Source: Azorinus chamasolen
Taxonomy: Eukaryota > Mollusca > Bivalvia > Cardiida > Solecurtidae
Direction of reading: 5' to 3'
Assembly (NCBI GenBank): GCA_963576725.1
Contig: OY755242.1
Span: 25,099,869-25,163,868, forward strand
Length of the DNA: 64,000 bases
Within the stretch, counting starts at the first letter, position 1. Each line of letters begins with the position of its first letter. This document shows positions 32,546 to 43,545 of the stretch, piece by piece. The position numbers were made by a program, and so were the translations under genes. The notes below the pieces were generated by a model, which saw only the letters and a list, made by a program, of their open reading frames with translations, had not been told where the DNA came from and searched no databases.

Positions 32546-32788
32546 TTAACCCGAGATGCTGTACATTGAGTCATTAAACAACGATTTCTCAGCTGACGTT
32601 GATACATATCTTGACGTCGGTTGACCTATTCGCGGACGGTCAGAAACGCGTCCAGTAATGCTACAAACACGAAGTTTAATTGTTGATTGAGCAACATTAA
32701 AGCTTCTCGCAACATCCGTTCGTGATACTCCTTCGTTAAACAAGTCTTCCACTCTATAGTTCGTATTAAAAGCCAGACATCTTTGCAA
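32546..32788 (-). pseudogene. Tc1-like transposase remnant, N-terminal HTH
   Basis: The frame encodes GVSRTDVARSFNVAQSTIK, a helix-turn-helix of the Tc1 type, then GRVSDRPRIGQPTSR, which resembles the GRPR-like linker between the two DNA-binding subdomains. It stops after about 80 codons and no DDE catalytic domain follows on either side, so it is a fragment. Assignment is from motif recognition only. Confidence 0.6.
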
Positions 32789-32831
32789 GATTAACTAGTT
32801 CCAAAACGGCAATGCAACTACATTTCATATG

Positions 32832-33007
32832 CAATAAAACCAATCTAACCGGACGTTCAATTTAGTATAAATATCGGTCTTGGAGACAGGTGGTAGCTTA
32901 ATGCAGGGCGAAAATCACTCAGAAAGCTCCCCTGCATTAATCAGCTACCCGCCTTAAATTATATAAATTATTATGTATTAGATTACCGGTTTAGAGGGGT
33001 TCTACTG
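32832..33007. mobile_element. F1 MITE with deleted hairpin tip
   Basis: CAATAAAACCAATCTAACCG to GGTTTAGAGGGGTTCTACTG, TA on the right. Core arms GCTTAATGCAGGGC and CCTGCATTAATCAGC; the stem beyond AAAGCTCC is missing on the right side. Confidence 0.65.
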
Positions 33008-34317
33008 TAATGCGTTGTACTAAATGACAAACCACAGTGCCCTTCAATGTGTCGGTGTACAGCAAAGTCCGAGAAGCACGTGCTTCAGGTCGAGCATTTC
33101 CGCCTCGTATAGCAAGTTTGGGTTATTAATAATGTCTGGTTCTTTATTTGAAATAGATATACTAAATGATTATCTATGTACAAAATTAGTTACAAATCGA
33201 AATCATTAGAGGCATGTCTTAGGTCTTCAAGTATACTAATTCATTACAATTTTTGACATAGTGAATTACTATACTTGATATCAATGGCCGAAACAGCCGT
33301 CAGCTATGGCCTGATTTATTTTCTATGTCACTTTAGATGATAAAAATAAGCTTATATTCGTGTTCGTTACTACTAGTTTATATGAAATTCGTTTACTATA
33401 AGGCTTGTGTCATATTAATAATATATCATAAGCATAATGTGCTAGTTATATGCGAACGATTTGTCCCAAATTATGGGATATACAGTTAAGATACCCGAAC
33501 TTTAAGACAACACATGCCATTAACTAAAATATACAAGTAAGGTACCAATGAGGAAACGGACATTTGAAGATTTAGAATAGTGTCACTCCGGATTAGAAAC
33601 CAATAAATGCAATGTTTTGTCTGGTTCTATCCAGTGTTAACGTAACATGTGTCCAATGCAGAAGAACAGAAATGTGTAGATATACTAGTAGATTAAGCGT
33701 TAATGTGTAAAAACGATATGTTCCTGTGCTTTCATCTTGCATAATTTTGAGGAAAACGTTGCTTAGGAGATTAACTGATATTGATTTCGTTTACTACTTT
33801 ACCTGATAAATACTTATGAAAGAACTTATGACATCACGAATATGAATTACATTGCAGATGAAAACATTATATATCCCCTTTAGTGTGTATATGGAAAGGT
33901 ATACTTCATCGATTTCCTCTGATTGTATGAATGCACACAGTCTGGTAAGACTGCATTTAGCAATACATAATTATAGACCATGTTCGAAAAAAAACTACAT
34001 ATAGAAAAAGATCCTTAATCAGTCCATTAGTTTATGAGTAAGACTAAACATAGAATGGGAGTTTTAGCGCAATCGCAAAGGCTAAATAATTTGTGAGTGT
34101 GGGGTTCGTGTATGGACATATTATCTGCATATGTTCCATTTTAACCATTTAACACGTATCTATCAAACGTAAAATCTACAATTTCCATTCCATTACATTA
34201 CATTAAAGTGCCTTACATTGCGATTGAATGATTGTATATCCACTTTGATCAATCATATCCATTGGGTTGAATTAGTAAGAGTAGAGACAAGTGATAGTCA
34301 CTACAATAAACGCACAT
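33008..34317. other. 1.3 kb without recognised features
   Basis: No open frame above chance, no inverted repeat and no tandem repeat seen. It is one of the longest stretches here free of the palindromic families. Confidence 0.4.
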
Positions 34318-34605
34318 TTTCAATAATATAATAACACATGGTATTTGTTATGTTTAATAATTATTATGGAAATTTTCAATTTGACCTTATATCGAACAAT
34401 GATTCTGTTATACAAAACAAACCATTGTATTCTATACTTATACGTCTTTGTTGTACCTGTGTCGAAGAGTTACGAGACTAAAACTCAATCCGAATAAATA
34501 TGATGCATTGGCGAATAATATTGGCTCTTCGATATTTTTTTTTCCTTCTTCAGTGTTGATTCGGTTGGTTTTCCTCCGATATACCTCTTCTCAGCATATA
34601 AACAA
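34318..34605 (+). repeat. Dispersed repeat, copy 2 (partner 31679-31985)
   Basis: See partner: GTTTAATAATTATTATGG, CAATTTGACCTTATATCGA, GTGTTGATTCGGTTGG and CAGCATATAAACAAATGATT occur in the same order. Confidence 0.55.
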
Positions 34606-34839
34606 ATGATTTTTATATTTGAGTCACTTTTAAATCGCGTTGTAAGAAGAGATTATTACTTTAATGTGCCGGAAGCGCGTATATAAGACCTTTGCAAAAT
34701 GTGTCGTCCCAGATTAAATGACTACAGAGGGAACCCACTGATCAGGATCTGTGATGTTTGTCATAAAAAGAATTTCCTTCAGTAATATAATTTTGGTACA
34801 ACATTTTGTTTAACATTCAGCAGATTAAGGGTTAGACAT

Positions 34840-35011
34840 TATGTATCAAACCCGTCTTTACAAACAGGTGGCTGCTCAATGCAGGATGAAAGTCACACAG
34901 AAAGCTCCTATATGTGCTTTATGCATGAATTTCAACCTGCTTTAAGCTACCATCTGTCTGAAAGACGGGTTTGATACATATTTTAACGTCTGTTTTAGAG
35001 ATGTTTTACTG
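34840..35011. mobile_element. F1-like MITE, left end replaced
   Basis: Right end GTTTTAGAGATGTTTTACTG then TA. TATGTATCAAACCCGTCTTT on the left matches in inverse AAAGACGGGTTTGATACATA on the right. Core: GCTCAATGCAGGATGAAAGT, tip AGCTCCTATATGTGCTT. Confidence 0.6.
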
Positions 35012-35137
35012 TATAAACAATGTTCACCATAAAGTCACGTTGATTCTACTACCCGTGGTTTTAGAAGTTTATGCTCTTCTCTTATATTCTCTATTACATG
35101 CGAGTTACAGGATATGACATTTTTTCCTCTGGATGCA

Positions 35138-35387
35138 TTAACCCTTCGCTTGCTATTCGCGTCAATATACCTACCTGTAAATAGTGAAGACCCAGATGAG
35201 ACAGCTCCTGCAGGAGCTGTCTCATCAGGGTCTGCGCTATTTACAAGTTGATTGTGCAATCAGTGCACTCCACAGCAGTGATTGCACTGCGAAATACTTG
35301 TACACAGTGAAGATATGTGTAATTATACAACAGGGCATGGGTAAAGAAGGAGAAATGTGTTTTAAAATTCAGCAAGAGAAGGGTTAA
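35138..35387 (+). mobile_element. Family C MITE (C3), complete
   Basis: TTAACCCTTCGCTTGC to GCAAGAGAAGGGTTAA, 250 bp, tip CAGCTCCTGCAGGAGCTG. Confidence 0.85.
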
Positions 35388-36548
35388 CAGTTTAATCCAT
35401 CAATATATTTGTGCCTACCTGTTTCAAAGATGAAATAGCTATTTTGTTAAACCCTGTACCAGATAGAAAGATACATTGTTACCGACTGACGTAAAGTGGA
35501 CCTAGATCAGATAGCGCATATAGATAAATATAGCTGATTCTAAGTTAACTGTCATTGTAAAACTACTGTATTCAAATATTTTTTTATTGAATCAGGAACA
35601 CGCAGAAAAATAATATTCATATAGTCAGTGGCAGAAAATAACATAGTTAATTTTGATTTGAATATATCAACAGATAAAAGTATTACAAGCGATGTACGTT
35701 AGGGATCTTCCACAGGCGATCTATGATCACATCTACAACAGTTTGGATCTAAATTAGACGCAATGTGGGTATTTTACAAGAAATCGAAGAAACAATACCT
35801 TTGGAAGCTGAAGTACACGATCACTACGGTAGATGAAATTTATTGGATGGAGAAAGGGTTCATGGTCTACATTTTGCGCATTGTAATGCTATCAATATCA
35901 GTGAATATAAACAGGAGATACAACTATATGATATACACATATCAAAGCATTCTGTTGAAAACACTTTTCTAATGTGTTGTTTGATGTTTAATTGACGGAA
36001 TGGTCTTATATACTGAAAACAAGACAAATGCTTCAAAGCTTACGCCACATAAAAGAAGTAATTTCCCGTACAATCACTCGTTTACTTCTATAAATTGCAA
36101 ATAAAAGCATTGCAAACAGAAACATATCATATAAAACATTGAATGGATTGACCATGTTCTTACAGGGAAAATAAAATTTGAACTAATCTCGGGCTATTAT
36201 CTCGAATCAAAATGTGTATTTCTGTTAGTGTAATTATTCTATTCATAAAGCTTATTTTCAGTCGCGCTTGGAATTCTTACGTCTCCATAATTTACAAAAA
36301 TACCCTTCAAGCCTATCTTTGGTACTGATTATAAGATGAACTCAGTGCAATGGAAGTAATAAATTTTCTGATTCTATATGAGGAGCTTTCTCACCAGGGT
36401 CTACAATGATAGTCATGTAATGCTCTTCTTTAAAATATTATATTATATTCAAATATTAATGGTGAGATCTATCTGTTTGAAATTTGGAAAAGTCCATTTG
36501 AAATTCCAGCGCCGAAATGATTCTTTTTTACGAACCCAATGCAACAAA
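35388..36548. other. No recognised gene
   Basis: Contains only short frames. One frame at 35763-35972 starts with ATG and is basic/aromatic, but follows D-like hairpin debris (AACAGTTTGGATCTAAATTA) and has no recognisable family. Confidence 0.35.
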
Positions 36549-36748
36549 TTAACTTGTTCGCTGCCAATGTCGGAACTATGCAAGCAGTTTGGATCCAGGT
36601 GAGACGCCGGGTAACTCGGTATCTCATCAGGATCCAAACTGTTTGTCACTGTGAATGTTTTTGAAACCAAACTGAAGGAAAAATAAAAAATAAAATTGTA
36701 GCAGACTATAGGTTTGCAGACGATAGAGTTTGGAAGCGAAAGAGTTAA
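36549..36748 (+). mobile_element. Family D MITE (D3)
   Basis: TTAACTTGTTCGCTGCCAAT to GAAGCGAAAGAGTTAA; core AAGCAGTTTGGATCCAGGTG ... CGCCGGGTAACTCGG. Confidence 0.75.
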
Positions 36749-36773
36749 ACAAAGCGCGTCTTATTCAGGAATT

Positions 36774-36905
36774 AACACTTACCCCGCTAACAGAGACATT
36801 AATCTAACTTGCAAACAGCTTGGATCCAGATTAGATGCCGAATAACTCGGTGTGTTGTCGGGATCCAAGCTGTTTGACACCTGGTCACTCTTTTCGCAAA
36901 GGCTT
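36774..36905 (+). mobile_element. Family D-like element, degraded
   Basis: TTAACACTTACCCCGCTAAC, then a core AAACAGCTTGGATCCAGATT / GGGATCCAAGCTGTTTGACA around GCCGAATAACTCGG; right end not found. Confidence 0.5.
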
Positions 36906-37050
36906 GTCTTTTGACACTTGGGGAATGATTCCTCAAAAGTTTTATTTAATCGTGATTAATCACAATACATGTAACACCAGATGTAAAATTGAGTATTACA
37001 ATTTTGTTCACAACAGGACAGGGGTAACACCGATATCTGTGCGTACCATG

Positions 37051-37298
37051 AATACTTTTGGCGCCAAATTTAAAAGTGTCGTCTGCAATAATAATTCCAT
37101 ATTGCATATAATTCTTAATTAATAATAAAGGTATATTACTAAAACATTTGTTTTTAAAAAACCTGTATGTGTGGGCTAAAATAATACAGAAAACAGTGAA
37201 GTCCCAGGTCAGATGCCGTCTTGAAAAGGCGGCATCTGACCTGGGACTGCCCTGTTTTCAAAGGTGTCAAAAGGCGACATTGGCACCGAAAGAGTTAA
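37051..37298 (+). mobile_element. Family G MITE (G1)
   Basis: CTTTTGGCGCCAAATTTAAA to CATTGGCACCGAAAGAG then TTAA. The core hairpin TCCCAGGTCAGATGCCG / CGGCATCTGACCTGGGA has loop TCTTGAAAAGG. Sister copy at 62812-63061. Confidence 0.75.
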
Positions 37299-37754
37299 TA
37301 CTATTTGCAATTCCATGACACCTGAAACACGTTCGATAAAATCTCAAACACACTAGGTATATTTTGAACGAATTAAAGTATGGATTTAAATACCTTCGCC
37401 CCACGTTTGGAATTTTTATATTTTACCGATGTGAATCGTGTAATATTTAATTATACGGTGTTTTTTTGTATAATGGCACACGAAACCGAAATTTGGACTA
37501 TGGCAAAAACTGTAAGATCAGATCTATATTATTCCATAAGCAAAACGAGGTATACTCTGTTAGCAAATTGTCAAATGTGCCGATAGTCGTCTATGTGAGG
37601 GGAAGGGTTGAATTCATTTACCATTTCTTGTATGAATTCAGTAGGTAAACGGTTGGCAGTGTACATTTGTTGTGGTGTAATCCGACATTTTAAATGTCCA
37701 TCTTAACCCTTTACTCCATGGTTATTCATGAAAGGAATAATGACATCGTGCCTG

Positions 37755-38126
37755 TTAACCCATTCCCTCATATTGAGGAACAGGAGCAAATGCTCAATTT
37801 ATCACAATGGTTTCAACACTACACAAATATAAACAATTCATTTCCTCTTGTTAATGCTCCTTTTGGTAGATGTATTCAAAGAAGTAGGATCTAAATACAG
37901 TAAAACCTCGATTATTCGAACTTTCGGTATAGAAGAATTTAGACCCTTTTAGGCAGGTGGCTGCTTAATGCATGGTGAAAGTCATGCAGAAAGCTCCTAG
38001 AGGAGCTTTCTGCATGACTTTCACCATGCATTAAGCTGCCACCTGTCTTAAAGATCGATAATAATACGTATTTTAGTGTTCGGATAATCGAAGTTTTACT
38101 GTATAGCCTATGAGGTAAATGGTTAA
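37755..38126 (+). mobile_element. Family A MITE (A4), inside E2
   Basis: TTAACCCATTCCCTCATATT to GCCTATGAGGTAAATGGTTAA. The hairpin left arm is deleted (GAGGAACAGGAGC...). The element is itself interrupted at 37896. Confidence 0.8.
37898..38101. mobile_element. F MITE (CTCGATTATTCG subtype), inside A4
   Basis: TA, CAGTAAAACCTCGATTATTC ... GGATAATCGAAGTTTTACTG, TA. The core is a near-perfect ~100-bp hairpin from GGCAGGTGGCTGCTTAATGC to its complement, tip AAAGCTCCTAGAGGAGCTTT. Confidence 0.85.
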
Positions 38127-38344
38127 TTAACTGCATGTTTGCAATGGCACTATCAACAAGGGCATTGTTATCATGAAAGAAACTGTGCAATCAGCCTATA
38201 ACCATCATACCATACGCAAACAGAGCAGACCCAAATCAAACGGCTCCTATACGAGCCGTCTGATCCGGGTCTACTCTGTTTGCAAGTATTTAGTATTTAT
38301 GGAGTAAAGGATTAATTGTCAAAATAGGAAAACCCTGATATTTA

Positions 38345-38400
38345 GTCTGAGTGGTAGCTTAATGTAGAACGAATCTTATACAGAAAGCTCTGATCGGAGA
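38345..38400. mobile_element. F-type core fragment
   Basis: GTGGTAGCTTAATGTAGAAC and ACAGAAAGCTCTGATCGGAG; the remainder is absent. Confidence 0.45.
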
Positions 38401-38509
38401 AATGTCGGTCTGTGTATTCCTTGTACATATAAGAACGTGGCTTGTTCATGAGTGGTTGCTATCATTTTGCTTAGAATTCTTTTGTTTTGGTTTTAATGCG
38501 GGCCGTCGT

Positions 38510-38691
38510 TTAACCCTTTCTGTTCCAAATTTCAATATCTACTGAATATTCATGGACGAAATAGTTATAATAAAATAGCAATTGTAGCAAGTAAAGAAAC
38601 AGATCTATCAAATTACTAAAGGAACCGTCTGATATGGGTCTCATATTTTTGCAGATGTATGAAATCGCGTTTGTATGAAGGAATTGGTTAA
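38510..38691 (+). mobile_element. Family B MITE with deleted hairpin arm
   Basis: TTAACCCTTTCTGTTCCAAA to GTATGAAGGAATTGGTTAA. The left arm of the core is gone: AAATTACTAAAGGAACCG joins straight to the right arm GTCTGATATGGGTCTC. Confidence 0.7.
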
Positions 38692-39098
38692 ACCTTTAGT
38701 CTGTTACAGGTGAATCAGAGATTGCCTTCGTAAACATGTTATATCTAGACTAGAAGCCCAACACAGCGTCTCACCAGGATCCAAACAATTTAAAACACGA
38801 ATTGTGTGTTTATAAAAAAAACAATGATAGTATAGCATGTGCTTTAAAGCTCTGAATGTATAAGAATTTACTCGACGAGCTAAAGGATGCTAATTAAACA
38901 TCATTTAAATAAAGCTCCAGATTTCCTTACTTATTATACTGAATTACGTCAAATATTGTCATAGCTTATAACTATTTCGCTTCCAATTTGTCGCCTGTTA
39001 CAAGTTTCCTATTTTAGTTTTCTTCATTGTCGTTTCAAATCAACCACAGTGACAAACAGTTTGGACATACTCTGCGTCTCATCTTGATCCAAACTGTA
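38692..39098. other. No gene; D-like hairpin debris
   Basis: Only GCGTCTCACCAGGATCCAAAC (38763) and CAAACAGTTTGGACATACTC (39053) recall family D cores. Confidence 0.35.
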
Positions 39099-39269
39099 TC
39101 CATGCTTATAAAAAAATTAGTTGAGTCTGAGTTCGTTCTCAAGTTTTTGATTGATCAGATTTGAGCCTTTGGCTCAAATCTGACCAATCAAAAGCTTGAG
39201 AACTCAAATCTAACCAATCAAAAGCTTGACAACAAACTCAGACTCAACTGAAAGCTTTATAAGCATGGA
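39099..39269. repeat. Palindromic element H2, ~171 bp
   Basis: TCCATGCTTATAAAAAAATT on the left and GAAAGCTTTATAAGCATGGA on the right. The centre is GATTTGAGCCTTTGGCTCAAATC; the right arm has a ~38-bp direct duplication (CAAATCTGACCAATCAAAAG then CAAATCTAACCAATCAAAAG). Related to H1. It interrupts a D-like hairpin. Confidence 0.7.
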
Positions 39270-40111
39270 CCCTGTTCAATATGAAATTACAGATGCGACA
39301 TTGTTATCGAAACAGTTAAAACAGAACGGAATGCCCAGCCACGAGCGTTTACCACTTAAATGAACCTTTCACGTCATGAATATGCATGCGACATTATAAC
39401 TACATGTACATGGATAATTTGTGTAATTAAGTTAATTTGTAGCACAAGAAACGAGAAACAATTACATAGAGCAAAATCAATCCATTTATCGCTATTTAAG
39501 CCAATAGAGCAGATATTGACCACACAGTTCCAACACAAGCATTCCGATCTGTGTCGTCTTTATTTGCAGAGAAGTAAATATGAATGCATATGAAATACAG
39601 GGTTAATCACAGTTTCTACATCGATGTATCTGAAGCATTTTCAAAAGCCCTAACAAACTTTGAAGCGTGTTATATTTCCTTTGATTCACTTGTTGAACTC
39701 TTTTTCTTATCTCATCCGATTTTGGCAAGGGTATCTTAGACGACAATGCGCTCGCTTTCAGGACGGGAGACTGTGTGTTCCATGCATGACCTAGACACTT
39801 TAAATATGATAGTGGCTCACTCGCTCATATCTCAGAATATGAAAGTAGTGTAAGGACTGTTGAAATCCACATTTCCCCTTCAACTGTTTACTCTATTATT
39901 GTCCTTTATTGTTCTCCATTCAATTTCTATTTGACCACAATCGTTCTATTCTATTTTAACTTATTTCGGGAGAGACAAGAGCACCCAAACTATCTTTGCA
40001 TCCCAATGGAGGAATACTACTCTATAAAGGCATCACATCGATAACAACTTGACAACAAGCGGACGTGCTAGTGAGTGCTATTCGCAGTAAAATATTCATA
40101 CTGTAAATCCT
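39270..40111. other. No recognised feature
   Basis: No gene, bounded transposon or tandem repeat identified. Confidence 0.35.
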
Positions 40112-40275
40112 TTAACACATTCCCTCCTACCGACGCCTTTTGACGCCTATGTAAATGTCATGTTTTGAAACTATGTGATAAATAGAGCAAAACATAATAT
40201 TCATAGCATTTACTTTTTTGTAGTAAATGCTTCTTTTCAGAAGATTTATTTAAAGAGGATGTGTTTAAAATTAGA
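40112..40275 (+). mobile_element. Degraded family A MITE
   Basis: TTAACACATTCCCTCCTACC, GACGCCTTTTGACGCC, GAAACTATGTGATAAATAGA and GCTTCTTTTCAGAAGATTTA are the A landmarks in order; the hairpin is collapsed. Confidence 0.5.
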
Positions 40276-40439
40276 CTAGGGGGGTTTGATTAATAGACTA
40301 AATACCATAGGCGTTCTTCGAGAGCCCCTGGTCCGATTCTGCTGCACTGTGGGCTTCATAAATGTTGTTGGGGTTTCCAAAGATCATATCGATAGGGTGA
40401 TGTGTAGAGGATTGTAGAAGAAAAACTCCAAGTAAAGCC

Positions 40440-40585
40440 TTACGAATCCTAACACTCGAATAGGTATGATTATCGTTACGACAAGTCGCAGTTAAATGTA
40501 GTGTGGAAGTCATACAAAAAGCCCCAAGAGAAGCTTTCTGCGTGAATATTATCCTGCAATGAGCAGCCACCTGCCTAAACACATT
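40440..40585. mobile_element. F-type fragment
   Basis: GTGTGGAAGTCATACAAAAA, tip AGCCCCAAGAGAAGCTTT and GCAATGAGCAGCCACCTG correspond to the core of an F element. Confidence 0.45.
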
Positions 40586-41000
40586 TAAATTCTTTTTTTA
40601 TTATAAAAAATTGGTTTAAGATAATTTGACAAAATATTAATTATAAAACTGACCGATTTCAATCACAAGTCCAACTTAACATCGGTATTTGAACAGAGCA
40701 GAAGGAAACAGAGCAGGCAGAACAGGGTGAGACTTTATTTCTAAAAGTCATAAAAGTAGGAAAGGATGCAGTGTTTCGGTTCACAATACATGTACACAGA
40801 TAAGGACCACTCCTGACAGATAAGTTTTTCATTGGTAAAAAAGAAGGAAAATAATTAATCAGTTCCGTTTTGTTAATTTCTAAATTAAAAGCCGTTGTTA
40901 TTTGCAAAGTTTCCATTCATCCAATTAGCATGCGGCTCTCCTCAGGATATGACACGACTTTCAGACTAATTAAAACCTTTTAATGCTTTGGATGAAAGTA

Positions 41001-41437
41001 CAATAATAACCCCTCTAAACCGGACGTTAAAATTAGCAGCAATGCAGGTTTGTAACACATTCTGTAGCACAGTCTGTAACACAGGTGGCAGTTCAATGCA
41101 GGGTGACAGTCGTGTAGAAAGCTCCCAAAGGTGCTTTCTGCATGACTTCCATCCTGCTTTAAGCAGCCATCTTCCTAAAAAGATCTAAATTCTTCATTAC
41201 TAATACAGTAAAACCGCTCTATAACTACCACTAAATTATGTTAATTAGTTGGTATTTTGGGCAGGTAGTTGTGTAAAGCAAGATGAAAGTAACAGAACGC
41301 TCCTATAGGAGCGTTCTGGTTTACTTTCACCTTGCTTTAAGCATCCACCTGCCTTAAACACAAAGTACTTGATGTAATTTAGTGGTCGTTATAGAGAGGT
41401 TTTACTGTATTCCGGTTTATATAGGAGATGTTTCCTG
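41001..41437. mobile_element. F1 element interrupted by an F2 element
   Basis: TA, CAATAATAACCCCTCTAAAC at the left. Near the right end the F1 sequence breaks at CATTACTAATA and resumes after the F2 insert with TTCCGGTTTATATAGGAG, TTTCCTG, TA. Core arms GTTCAATGCAGGGTGACAG / CCATCCTGCTTTAAGC, tip AAGCTCCCAAAGGTGCTTT. Confidence 0.65.
41206..41407. mobile_element. F2 MITE (F2a), complete
   Basis: CAGTAAAACCGCTCTATAAC to GTTATAGAGAGGTTTTACTG between TA dinucleotides. Hairpin GAACGCTCCTATAGGAGCGTTC inside arms AGCAAGATGAAAGTAACA / TTACTTTCACCTTGCTT. Confidence 0.85.
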
Positions 41438-41765
41438 TATAGTAAACGATAAATCATTGTTCAGTATTACTGATGCTACTCTTATATAACGACGACTGTT
41501 GTGTCAAATGCTTTGGAGTCTACACGGGCCAATGTGTTTCTATTCGCGTCATCTGGATCCAATCCATCTTTTGTAGAAGTTGCAAAAACTAGCTAGTGAC
41601 GTTTCAAGTGTAAGCTTGATTCGTTCTGATTAATTACAAAACCAGTGTTGAAATTAATTAGATAAATGTCAACCTCATGTCAGTGACAAGTCCTTATGCA
41701 ACTAATCGGATCTATTAGAGCTCCTATGTGGTCTAGAAACAACGTTACTGACACTTTCAACGGTA

Positions 41766-41845
41766 CAGACGAACTCGTGATAACAGTTGCAAATACCTTG
41801 GATCGGTGTCTCATTAGGATCCAACTGTTTGGCACACTGGTCCTT
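41766..41845. repeat. D-like hairpin remnant
   Basis: GGATCGGTGTCTCATTAGGA followed by TCCAACTGTTTGGCACACTGG; the opposite arm is weak. Confidence 0.35.
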
Positions 41846-41988
41846 TTTAGTAAAAGAGGAATTGGCAGCGAAACGAATTTGGAAAACTGAAACATCTACT
41901 TATTGTTCAATGAGAGTTACTCAGTCACTGTCATGTTTTGTCGTCTGCAAAACCTGTCGTTTGCTACATTTTTCATACTTTTGTTTTT

Positions 41989-42186
41989 TGTTGACGACTC
42001 TGTAAAAGTCTTTTGTTGACGACTCTGTAAAAGTCACTTTGTGAAACCATTGTGAAAAATAGAGCATTTGCTCCTGTTTCAAACTACAACATTCCAAAAA
42101 TTTCCTTTTCTCTAATTATTGCTCCTTTTCGGTAGATTTATTCAAATAGGTTGTATCTAAAAATGGCCTATGAGTTAATGGTTTAA
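41989..42186 (+). mobile_element. Family A MITE (A6), left-truncated
   Basis: TTGACGACTCTGTAAAAGTC is tandemly duplicated at the left edge (41989 and 42014). The hairpin is cut (GCATTTGCTCCTG then TTTCAAACTAC). The right end is GCCTATGAGTTAATGGTTTAA. Confidence 0.65.
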
Positions 42187-42498
42187 GCAACCACTTGCGT
42201 TTTAAGCGTTCAATTAATAAACAGTCGCCAATAATGTTCTATTGCAATTGTTGTTCTTTGCTGATGCGAGGTCAACGACTCGACCTCAGTTGTACATTTG
42301 TTTCAACACCGAGTTTTAATGTCAGTTCATCACGATTAATCTCGTTGAATTGACAGGTCCTTGGAAATAAGTACGTTCAAGTCAAACAATTCTCATGCTA
42401 CGAAATGTATTGCCTGGTCAATCCGTATAGTACTACAGTCTGAAAACGCAACAGATTCTCTCAAACATTTGACCTCGAATAAACAAAGGCGATCTTGT

Positions 42499-42728
42499 TT
42501 AACCCATTCCCTCATATTGGCGACTTTTGACGACTCTGTAAAAGTCACTTTGTGAAACATTTGTGATAAATAGAGCATTTGCTCCTAAAGGAGCAAATGA
42601 TCTATTTATCACAATGGTTTCAAACTACAAAATTCTAAACTTTTTCCTTTTCTCTAGTTAATGCCCCTTTTTGGTAGATTAATTAAAAAAGGTTGGATCT
42701 AAAAATAGCCTAGGAGAGAATGAGTTAA
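42499..42728 (+). mobile_element. Family A MITE (A5), complete
   Basis: TTAACCCATTCCCTCATATT to CCTAGGAGAGAATGAGTTAA, hairpin tip GCTCCTAAAGGAGC; its right TTAA also begins the next element. Confidence 0.8.
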
Positions 42729-42925
42729 CCAATCAACTCGTTACTGCATATAAACGCATGTTCACGCCTTTGCAAACAGAGTAGAGCCAGATCAGACGTC
42801 TCCTGTAGGAGTCGTCTGATCAGTGTCTGTCCTGTTTGCTTATGAACTTATGATAAATCTTATTATAAGTGTTTGTATAAACCAACAATTCCTTGAAAAA
42901 AAAAGTTAATGAATATTCATGAAGT
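42725..42925 (-). mobile_element. Family E-like MITE
   Basis: TTAACCAATCAACTCGTTAC, CACGCCTTTGCAAACAGAGT, hairpin tip GTCTCCTGTAGGAGTCG, then the interior AATGAATATTCATGAAG; the far end is indistinct. Confidence 0.5.
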
Positions 42926-42939
42926 GATCAATTCATGGA

Positions 42940-43480
42940 TAGCTTTTCAATGAGGGGAAATTTGAAAATATATTCTGAGAGAATTAGTGAAGTATGAAGT
43001 GTGAAAAGAGAAGTATGAGGTATTAAATATGAACTGATTGTTTCTTAGGAGCCGGGAAGTACGACGTATGAAGTGTTAATTGTATCATAGGATCCGTGAA
43101 GTATGACCTATAAATTCTGAAAGGGGGTGTATATAAAGACTTAGTGAGAACTGTGATGTGTAACTTTCCTTTCACATGTCCCACTTCAGCGTTCATACTT
43201 CATAAGTCATACTTTATAGTTTACAGTTAGCATTGTAAGAATACCATTTACAATTCATGTTTCACCGTTGATAATCCGCACATCACAGTCCATAGGCTAT
43301 GGGTCTCTCTTCATAATCCACACTTCACCGTTCATACTCCATTGGCGAGTCTTCATCTCGACCTCCAACCATTGTACTTCATATGCCATGCCATATGTCA
43401 CTATTTAGTGTACACACATAGATCATATTTCACTCTTCATAGTTCATACCTCATAGTTTATATTTCAATATTTACATTCG
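42940..43480. repeat. Degenerate minisatellite in two opposite orientations
   Basis: GAAGTATGAAGTGTGAA-like words dominate 42985-43110; the complementary TTCATACTTCATAAGTCATA-like words dominate 43180-43470. Together they form a loose inverted arrangement around ~43150. Confidence 0.55.
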
Positions 43481-43545
43481 CCCTGCAACGTCCTTATATA
43501 ACCTTATTCTAAAAAGAAAGTTGCATTTTCCCATGAACGTTCATT

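Larger units (their letters stand above)
37703..38315 (+). mobile_element. Family E MITE (E2), carrying a nested A and F element
   Basis: TTAACCCTTTACTCCATGG at the left and TTATGGAGTAAAGGATTAA at the right, with the core at 38218-38285 (tip GGCTCCTATACGAGCC). A TTAA inside the left part is occupied by A4. Confidence 0.8.
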
